A stretch of 64,000 bases of DNA from positions 3,844,001 to 3,908,000 of the forward strand of contig OZ038456.1 of the NCBI GenBank assembly GCA_964036195.1, read 5' to 3'. The position numbers and the translations under genes are program-made. Positions 56,726 to 64,000 of this stretch are shown one piece after another. Within the stretch, counting starts at the first letter, position 1. The number at the start of each line of letters is the position of its first letter. The DNA comes from Sphaerolaimus hirsutus (lineage: Eukaryota > Nematoda > Chromadorea > Monhysterida > Sphaerolaimidae). The notes below the pieces were generated by a model. That model saw only the letters and a list, made by a program, of their open reading frames with translations, made no database searches and was not told where the DNA came from.

Positions 56726-58242
56726 TTGGCACTCAGTTACTGGATTAAGTCAGCACAGAAAGGTCATTATCCAGAAGTCAGACAAATATTGGTCATGGGA
56801 CAGAGCAAAGGTCCAGAAATGGCTAAACATGATCAGCTGATCAGATGGCTCAACATAAAGATGGATCTGAATGGAATCCTTAATTGTCATGGCAGAATGG
56901 TACATACAGACCCAGAGCAGGTCACAGTGCCACTGGAATTGCTGCCAACACAACACCCATTGACAGAGCTGATCATCAGAGACCAGCATGAGTCAAGCCA
57001 GCATGCTGGAGTGCAGCATACATTGGCAGATTTGAGAAAAAAGTACTGGATAACTCAAGGCAGAAAGTTGGTGTACAACATTATCAGAAAATGTGCCACA
57101 TGCAAAAAACTTGAAGCAAGGCCATACCCATTGCCAAAAATGCCAGATTTGCCAGCAACAAGAGTTCAAAGAGCCAGACCATTTCAGTACACTGGATTGG
57201 ATTACCTGGGACCAGTGTGGTACAGACAAAGCAAAGAGCGATAGAAGATGTGGATTTGCCTGTTCACGTGCATGGTGACATGTGCAGTACACCTTGAGGC
57301 AGTTATTGACATGACAGCCAGAGAGTTGATAAATGCATTCAGAAGATTTGCTGCCAGACGTGGCAGACCTGAGACAGTTCTTTCAGAAAATGCCACACGA
57401 TTCAGATTGACAGGTCAAGTGCTGCAAAAGAGTGCCAGCAAAGCCATCAATACTGAACAAGAATGGATTCAGACAGTGAATGATGGATTGGTGTATACAT
57501 ATTTTTCACAGAATGAAATCAGATGGGAAATGACCACTCCCATGGCACCATGGCAGGGAGGAGTTTATGAGAGAATGGAGGGCATCACAAGACACATTTC
57601 AAAGCAGCAGTTGGCCACAAAATGATGGAACTGCCAGAATTGCTCACACTGCTGCCAGAAATTGAGGCAGTAGTTAACAGCAGACCGATTTCCTACATCT
57701 ATGGAGATGTGAAGAGCCCGCGAGTGCTCACCCCAAAGGATTTTTTGATTGGAGAGGGCCAGATTGGAACTCCACAGTTTGACACAGACTCCAAGGATGA
57801 TGAGTATGTGCCAAAAATTGACAATGCAGCCAAGTTACAGAAGTACTGGGAGTCCACCCAGAAGATGGATAAGTTGGATAAGTTCTGGGAAACATGGCAC
57901 CAGGAATATCTGCCAAGTCTCAGAGAGAGAACAAAGGTGACACATACACATGGCAGATTGACAGCACGGCAAGAGCCCAAAGTGGGAGACATTGTGCTCA
58001 TCTTTGAAGAAAACATGCCAAGAGGGGCATGGGAAATGGGCTGAATTGAGCAGTTGGAGCAGAGTCAAGATGGACAGATTCAATCAGCAAGAGTGAAAAC
58101 TGCCAACCAGAATGTGTTGAGCAGACCCATCAATTTGCTGTATCCAATGGAAATCAATTCCAAAACCATGGATATACCAGAATCTGGAGTCAATGGAAAG
58201 CCAGATGTGTTGGATCCAGGAGTTGTTCAGAAACATGCCATG
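56726..58242 (+). pseudogene. pol: BEL/Pao integrase and C-terminal DUF5641-like part
   Basis: The HHCC finger is visible as ESSQHAGVQHTLADLRKKYW and RKCATCKK; the core starts at TGLDYLGPVW (first Asp). A frame change lies near 57240; then CAVHLEAVIDMTARELINAF, ARRGRPETVLSENATRF and MAPWQGGVYERM (Glu). The second catalytic position, usually SDNAT, is SENAT. Another frame change lies near 57622; then EAVVNSRP, LTPKDFLIG, FWETWHQEYLPSLRERTK and PKVGDIVLIFEENMPRGAW. TGA at 58042-58044 interrupts the closing segment, which continues as NVLSRPINLLYPME. Confidence 0.85.
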
Positions 58243-58244
58243 AG

Positions 58245-59262
58245 TTGATCCAGCAAAAAAAGAGAAAACAGGAGTTTGTCCCTGAATCAGATAGAGTGCT
58301 GAGAAGTGCCATCAAAGTGATCAGAGACAATAGCAGGAAAGTAACAATGGCCAATCTGATGATTGGAATGTTGACATTGCTGGCACTAACAAACCTGCCA
58401 GAAGCGGCACCTGTCAGGGAACTCACCAGAAAATACTCAGAAGTATTTACAAGGTCGTACATCCACAATACGACACCCAGGCCATCAGTGTATTCAGACA
58501 TGATGCCATGGACACCATTGCCATCACCCAAATATCCAAAACCTGTCAGGAAATTACAGAGTTATGAGAAATTTAAGCAAGCCATCAGGGATCATCCTGT
58601 GGAGCAGGTGATTGCATCACAAAGTCAGAAATACCAGATTTGCACCGGTGGCAGACATGGGCATGCGATCACAGTGCCTGAGGAGGTACACTGTCACATC
58701 CCACCCAGAAGGCTTGTCAGGGCTGCCACAGTGATGCTTTATGCACAAAGGCAGGTGCCACAGAAAGAGAAAGCATACAGATTCTATATCAGAATCAAGG
58801 AAATTGTTACCCACACCAGCTTCTGGGGAGCCAGAGGAATCACAGGAGAATTTGAGAAATACCAGCAAGTTTGTGTGGTGGCCTGCAATTATGCCGGAGT
58901 TCACAAAGTGTTTCAAGGAATAGAATTGGTGGAAATGGAACCCAAAGTGTGGACCACCAACAGAACTTTACATGTGGATTATAAATGGTGCTGTCATGAC
59001 AAAGAAAATCGTGTCAGCAACTTTTACATGGAAAAAGGAACAGTTGCATCATTAGATGGCAAGACAGTAATCAGTGATTTACAGGATTTCAGTCAGTGTA
59101 GGGCCATGATGGGCCACTGCAGAGATCACAACTATGGCATCACAGTGCGGGATACAGAGAATTTCAGACACCAGTGTGCATATGAGAAAGTGGATGTATT
59201 CAAGACAGAAGTGGTTGGACAGACCATCATCATATCCAAGTTACAAGCAGTGTATTCCCACA
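58245..59262 (+). pseudogene. Candidate env-like frame of BEL/Pao element, truncated
   Basis: A third frame after integrase, as in the env-bearing minority of BEL/Pao elements. A basic N-terminus is followed by a hydrophobic stretch (MIGMLTLLALTNLPEA) resembling a signal sequence. At least ten cysteines follow, including QICTGGRHGHA, EEVHCHIP, QVCVVACNYAG and KWCCHD. No second membrane anchor is reached, because the coding sequence changes into satellite after about 59262 (the frame stays open by chance to 59330). Assignment as envelope glycoprotein rests on position and topology, not on a recognised fusion motif. Confidence 0.45.
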
Positions 59263-59448
59263 GCAATAAATCTGTAAACTCCCATAAACTCAGCATCCCA
59301 AATAAACCCATAATCTGCAAACTCCTGTAAAATCAGCACCCTAAGTAAACTCAAGTCAATCATCCCCTGATCTATAAACTTCAAACTGTTTAAACTCCTG
59401 TAAATTCAGAAACCATAAATAAACTCAAGTCAATCATTCCCTAATCTG

Positions 59449-60726
59449 CAGAGTTGCGAAAACGTATTTACGTTTACCCGAAATACCCGGTTATTCAGGT
59501 ATTTATACTTACGTTTACGTTTACGCTTTCCAAAAATACCGTTACGCTTTGTTACGTTTTCCTGGCACAATTACCCGGGTACCAGAGAAAACGTAAAAAT
59601 ATGCTTCACGGAACTGTATTGTTTGACAAATGTAATGTATTATGATGAGCTCAACATGTTCTAATGTTAAGGAGTTCTAATTCTGCAATTGGAGAACTCA
59701 AACACAAATTTGTAAGTGAAAAGTAAAAAGTTGAAGGAAAAGGAGAGAGAACTGATATGGAAATATAACGTCAAAGACATTTTTTGTGTTTGCTCATGAT
59801 GGCCATTTGTCTTTTAACTTGCCATTTCACTTACAAATTTACTTTTCTTTCAATTTTGACTTGTCATTCAACTTGCAATTACTTCCCACTCATAAATTTT
59901 TTTATTTCTCCTGTTACGGAATTGGCACCTTATAGTTGACACCCACTAGTTGACAACGATGCAAAATGTGAACTCAAATCCCAATTCAATATCCCAATCC
60001 CATCATTCTAAATACCGTATTTCCCCTGAAATACCCCCCCCCTTGAAATACCCCCCCCCCTCGTTTGACCCCCCCCCTCTCGGGACTACTATGAAACAAT
60101 CACCCCCCCCCCCCTCGAAATACCCCCCCCAAATTGAGTGTAAAGGTAACGTACATGACAATAACTGTAGTTTGTGTTCTGTGTACTGCAGAACACACGT
60201 TAAAACAATGTCGGTGTCACGTTAGTACAGTGTACATACCATCTACATACTAATATTAGTCTACAGAACCTTATAAATGGCAGTTTTTGTTGCATTTTTC
60301 GACGTCTGCGTACGTTTCAGACGACAATTTCGTACTTGGTTTTCAAAAATTTTCTTGTGAAACAATAACCCCCCCCTCGAAATACCCCCCCCTCGTTTAA
60401 CCCCCCCCCCCCCTCTCGGGACCACTATGAAACAATCACCCCCCGGGGGGTATTTCGAGGAAATACGGTATCTAACAAATACAGGTAAGCAGAAAATGTC
60501 AATGGAGATCATATGAACATCAATTATGTTGTTTAAAAACCCATTGTGTTTTTGTATTTTCTGATAGCGTAAGCACTTAATATAATTTATACGTTTACGT
60601 TTTATTTTACGCTTTCCCCGGTATTTTAAAAATACCTTACGTTTTAGTATTTATACTTTTGATTTTGAGAAGGTATTTAAGTTTACGTTTACGTTTTCCA
60701 AAAATACCAGTATTTGTACAACTCTG
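59449..60726 (+). mobile_element. GTTTAC-word CAGAGTTG hAT element, TSD ctaatctg
   Basis: Starts CAGAGTTGCGAAAACG, ends TTTGTACAACTCTG, flanked by ctaatctg at 59441-59448 and 60727-60734, both satellite sequence. End words are TTTACGTTTACG and TACCCGG. Contains nested MITE 60015-60468 and an AAGTAAAAAGTTGAAGG / CTTTTAACTTGCC inverted patch at 59700-59880. Confidence 0.9.
60015..60468 (+). mobile_element. CCGTATTTCC-type MITE, TA target
   Basis: 454 bp, starts CCGTATTTCCCCTGAAATAC, ends GAGGAAATACGG, TA on both sides. Nearly identical over its length to 9343-9792, including the central GTTAAAACAATGTCGG part. Confidence 0.85.
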
Positions 60727-61052
60727 CTAATCTGTAGACTCCCTAATTTATTAACTCATGTGAACACAGCACCCTAAATCAACTCAAGTCAAACCAGAGT
60801 TGTTAAAATACCGGTATTTTTGGAAAGCGTAAGCGTAAGCGTAAATACACTTTACAGATTTTGAGTATGGATACTAAAAGCGTAAGGTATTTTTAAAATA
60901 CCTAGGAAAGCGTAACAAAAAGCGTAAGCGTAATTAAAAAAAAAGTGCTTTTGTTTGTTGAGCATCGGAAAAACGCTTGCATCATTTAGATGTATTTATT
61001 TATCATATCCATTCATAATTTCAAATGATTCTCATCAACACAAGCTTTCAGC

Positions 61053-62506
61053 TAGTGATGGTAAAGCGCCAGGAAAAATGGCGCCAGGCGCCAATGGCGC
61101 CATGGCGCCATTCGAAAAATTGGCGCCGGGCGCCAAAGGGCGCCAGAGAAAATGGCGCCAGGCGCCAATGGCGCCATGGCGCCAACTGAAAAAATGGCGC
61201 CGGGCGCCAAAGGGCGCCAGAAACAATTGCGCCAGGCGCCAAAATGGCGCCAAGAATAAAATTCATTATATAAACATGTATTTCATCACAGTAGCATTTA
61301 TACAAGAGCAAAGTGTTTTACCATTTTTTTGATGGTGAAAACCCACAAAAACTCATTATTTTATCAGCAATACAATCGGTAGATCATATTTCATGGAAAT
61401 ACACCCAGGGCTTTTTATTGAGTCAGCAAACTTTAGGGGGTTTATTCAAGGGGTTGTTGGAGGGGGTCTATTAAATGGGCAGGTGAATTTTTGATTTCGC
61501 CAGGTATTCGCTCCCATCGAAATACACTCAGGTCTGACGAGCTGGGGAAATAACCCCACCCCTAAAAACACCCCTCTTTGCACCACACATGTAAAGGTAA
61601 ATGTGTAATGGGAGAGGGGTGCAACACCGGCCAACACTGTAGCTCTAGAAAGACAATATGAATACCTTATATCATAGATAAGTCCCTCTCGAATAACTCC
61701 CCGCTGTTAGCCGAGTGAGAAAAAAGTCCAATTTAAGAATAACCCCCAGACTTTGATGGGTAGGAATGATGTCACATGTATAAAAAATGTTTTATGTATA
61801 AAAATATTTTATGTAATATTTAAGTATCTATAATGTGGCTGGAGCTCGATAATATTGATGTTATAGCTTTAACGATGTTTGGGTTGGGAACGAATTATTT
61901 GAGTTTAGGTGATTGTCATTTTTTCAATTGCGGGACAATTGGACATTTGCAGTTTGTGTGATAAAGGCCCTCCCCACACTAGTTGATGCCAAAATTAGCG
62001 TCAACTAAGAGTCAACTGGTCAAAAAATCAGTTGACTCTGAGCCATTTACAATATGTATCCAAAAAATCCCCTTCTTTCATTCTACATCAATCGACTTCT
62101 CAATATTTCTTCATCAACACAGGTAAAAAATTAAAAATGGTTATACTTAAAAACAGTTGACTCTGAGTTGACGCCAATTTCGGCGTCAACCAGTGTGTGT
62201 AGCACCAAAAAAAACAATGAACATATACCAAACTTGCAATTCTAGGAAAAATTTCAAATGCAAGTGTATAAATGATGTCATTCAGCAGATTTTTCCACTC
62301 AAATTTTGCAAAATATGATTTCTCATCAACACATCTTGGCGCCATTTCTGGCGCCATCCAAAACAATGGCGCCGGGCGCCAAATTGGCGCCAGCGAAAAT
62401 GGCGCCAAGCGCCAAGGGCGCCATGGCGCCATTTGAAATAATGGCGCCAGGCGCCAGATGGCGCCACAGAAAAGGGCGCCAGCGCCATGGCGCCATTCCA
62501 TCACTA
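61053..62506 (+). mobile_element. GGCGCC-word hAT element, TSD ctttcagc
   Basis: 1454 bp, starts TAGTGATGGTAAAGCGCC, ends GGCGCCATTCCATCACTA, flanked by ctttcagc at 61045-61052 and 62507-62514. Word arrays at 61065-61255 and 62335-62495 use ATGGCGCCA rather than AAGCGCCA. The interior is gene-free but includes CTCAATAAG/CCTCTCGAATAAC MITE pieces near 61390-61750. Confidence 0.9.
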
Positions 62507-62514
62507 CTTTCAGC

Positions 62515-62646
62515 AAGATTTTTCCGATGCCCACTTGGTAGTCTGCTCTTGGATGTCGATGGCAATTCATTGACAGTGACACTTAATCCATCTTCTAACT
62601 CGGAGTTAACAATGTCGACGGCGATAACATTGCCATCGGAATCCAT
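62515..62646 (-). CDS. Short acidic frame, possible transposase 5' exon remnant
   Basis: On the minus strand, ATG at 62646 opens MDSDGNVIAVDIVNSELEDG, LSVTVNELPSTSKSRLPSGH and RKNLAES up to the nested element boundary. Beyond the insertion (ignoring it) the frame ends after two more codons. It is acidic, protein-like and not repeated elsewhere in the window. Its place inside a CAGAGTTG hAT suggests the start of a lost transposase or a captured exon; I recognise neither. Confidence 0.3.
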
Positions 62647-63534
62647 TGTTGGTCCAAAAAAATTTTAAATCAAAACCCATGCTAGACAACACAATTTAGG
62701 CCAAACGTTTGTATTTCGACACCTTTGTATTTATTTACATGTGCCGCTATGTACAGTACGTTACTGCACACATGCAGTCATTTATTTTTGGTACACCTCA
62801 TTCTGTTCTCATTCACTTTCTTTTTTTGTAATTTTACGCTTTTTCAAAAGCGTAAAACTAGACCATGTAAAAAGATTTTTTACGCTTTTAGTACCCGGGT
62901 ATAGCGGTCAGGAAAGCGTAATAAAGCGTACAGGTATTTAACGAAAGCGTAAGTGTAAATATAAATACCCATTTACCCGGGTATTTCGGGTAAGCGTAAA
63001 TACGCTTTCACTACTCTGAGTCAAACCCATAATCTGTAAACTCCCATAAACTCAGCACCCCAAATAAACCCATAATCTGCAAACTCCAGTAAATTCAGCA
63101 CCCTTAGTAAACTCAATTCATTCATCCCCTAATCTATAAACTCCAAAAAAAATTTAACTCATGTAAATTCAGCACCCTAAATAAACTAAAATCAAACACC
63201 CCCTAATCTGTAAACTCCCTAAATTGTAAACTCTTGTAAACTCAGCACCCCAAATAAACTCATGTTAAACCCATAATCTGTAAATGCATGTAATTCAGCA
63301 CCCTAAATAAACTCAAGTCAATCATTCCCTAAGCTGTCGACTCCCTAATTTATTAACTCGTGTGAACTCAGCACCCTAAAAAACTCAAATCAATCATTCC
63401 CTAATCTGCAAACTGCCTAATTGTAAACTCAACTTAGCATCCTAAATACACTCAAGTTAAACCCATAATCTGCAAACTCCAGTAAATTCAGCACCCTAAG
63501 TAAACTCAAGTCAATCATCCCCTGGTGCGGGTTC

Positions 63535-63745
63535 CGCAAGTGGAAAAGTTAAGAGTTAAAAGTTAAGAGTTGAGTAAAATGATAAATGATAAGTTAAGAG
63601 TAAAGTTAAAAGTTAAGAGTTGAGTAAAATCATTTGTCGTTTTACTCAACTCTTAACTCTCAACTTTTGTCATAACTTGTCATTTGTCATTTGACCCAAC
63701 TCTTAAGTTTTAACTCTTAACTTTTCCACTTGCGGAACTGGCCCC
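63535..63745 (+). repeat. Foldback with GTTCCGCAAGTGG ends
   Basis: Starts near GGGTTCCGCAAGTGGAAAAG and ends CTTTTCCACTTGCGGAAC, with GTTAAGAGTTAAAAGTTAAG words throughout. It is inserted in the satellite; a target duplication cannot be read because the flanks are repetitive. Confidence 0.75.
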
Positions 63746-64000
63746 AGATCTATAAACTCCAAAATGTTTTAACTCCTGTAAATTCAGAACCCTGAATAAA
63801 CTCAAGTCAATCATTCCCTAATCTGTAGACTCCCTAATTTATTAACTCATGTGAACACAGCACCCTAAATCAACTCAAGTCAAACCCATAATCTGTAAAC
63901 TCCCATAAACTCAGCACCCCAAATAAACCCATAATCTGCAAACTTCAGTAAATTCAGTTTGAATTAGCCACCATAGGCAGCGTATGTGCTTGTGCGCTTG

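Larger units (their letters stand above)
50450..59262 (+). mobile_element. Broken BEL/Pao retroelement, 3' end missing
   Basis: Gag, zinc knuckles, aspartic protease, reverse transcriptase, RNase H and integrase occur in the BEL/Pao order on the + strand, followed by an additional frame. The 5' leader (about 50450-52653) is rich in CAGT and GTGAAGTG words and has CAATAAAGTG near 52412, a possible polyadenylation signal of an LTR; exact LTR borders and primer-binding site could not be set. A hAT element (50574-51744) interrupts the leader. The 3' LTR is absent: coding sequence runs directly into satellite at 59263. Multiple frameshifts and stops make it inactive. Confidence 0.85.
60795..63018 (+). 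mobile_element. GTAAGC-word CAGAGTTG hAT element, TSD agtcaaac
   Basis: 2224 bp, starts CAGAGTTGTTAAAATACCGG, ends TTTCACTACTCTG, flanked by agtcaaac at 60787-60794 and 63019-63026. Hosts the GCGCC element 61053-62506. Without it the element is about 0.76 kb, close to the 0.79 kb of sister copy 32371-33164. A minus-strand frame at 62515-62646 is its only protein-like part. Confidence 0.9.
59263..63957 (+). repeat. Mosaic satellite, second block, interrupted
   Basis: Same CTCAGCACC...AAATAAACTC units as at 47340-49577, present at 59263-59448, 60727-60794, 63019-63530 and 63746-63957. The gaps are filled by two CAGAGTTG hAT elements, whose target duplications are themselves satellite sequence, and by a foldback. 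Confidence 0.85.

Noticed and set aside
63535-63745. tRNA-like or rho-independent terminator-like hairpin
   Set aside because: The stem is made of GTTAAGAGTTAAAA repeats with long arms; no tRNA boxes are present and the context is a satellite.

Overview
The window is AT-rich animal nuclear DNA. It has short GT-AG introns, scattered exons for secreted domains (PAN/Apple, CCP/sushi, kelch), and a very heavy load of transposons. I cannot name the species. The domain set, a BEL/Pao retroelement and many hAT-like elements fit an invertebrate animal, probably marine. No prokaryotic operon, rRNA, tRNA or CRISPR array is visible.

Protein-coding content, all on the + strand, is a tandemly duplicated ectodomain gene family. 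Copy A (11958-19085) keeps six exons, here named alpha to zeta, whose splice phases join into one open frame encoding four kelch blades and part of a fifth. Copy B (34356-46882) carries a PAN exon, CCP exons, then alpha, beta, gamma and delta kelch exons nearly identical to those of copy A. Equivalent exons lie about 29.15 kb apart. Copy B looks damaged: one CCP exon has an in-frame TGA, and another is split by a small hAT-type insertion with an 8-bp target duplication. A third, decayed CCP pair lies at 49.9-50.3 kb. An orphan possible terminal exon sits at 29753-29938.

Most of the rest is mobile DNA. Twenty elements are bounded by an 8-bp target duplication (exact in nineteen). Most have inverted termini of hAT type (starting TARNG, CAGAGTTG, CAGGG or CAGGCTG). 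Each family carries its own short word repeated in both orientations just inside its ends (GCGCC, GGTGCC, GATCCC, TTTTCCG, GTAAGC, TTCGAAAA and others). A second class is flanked by TA, starts CCGTATTT/CCGTATTA/CCGTAAAT and is built from repeated phrases plus C/G runs. Many elements are nested, so relative ages can be read.

Region by region: 1-4.4 kb is a long inverted repeat; 4.4-9.3 kb holds foldbacks and gene-free DNA; 9.3-19.1 kb is copy A with insertions; 19-29.7 kb is transposons and palindromes; 29.7-46.9 kb holds the orphan exon and copy B; 47.3-49.6 kb is a 54/72-bp mosaic satellite; 50.4-59.3 kb is a broken BEL/Pao element with a candidate env-like reading frame, cut off at its 3' end by more of the same satellite; 59.3-64 kb is that satellite with nested hAT elements.
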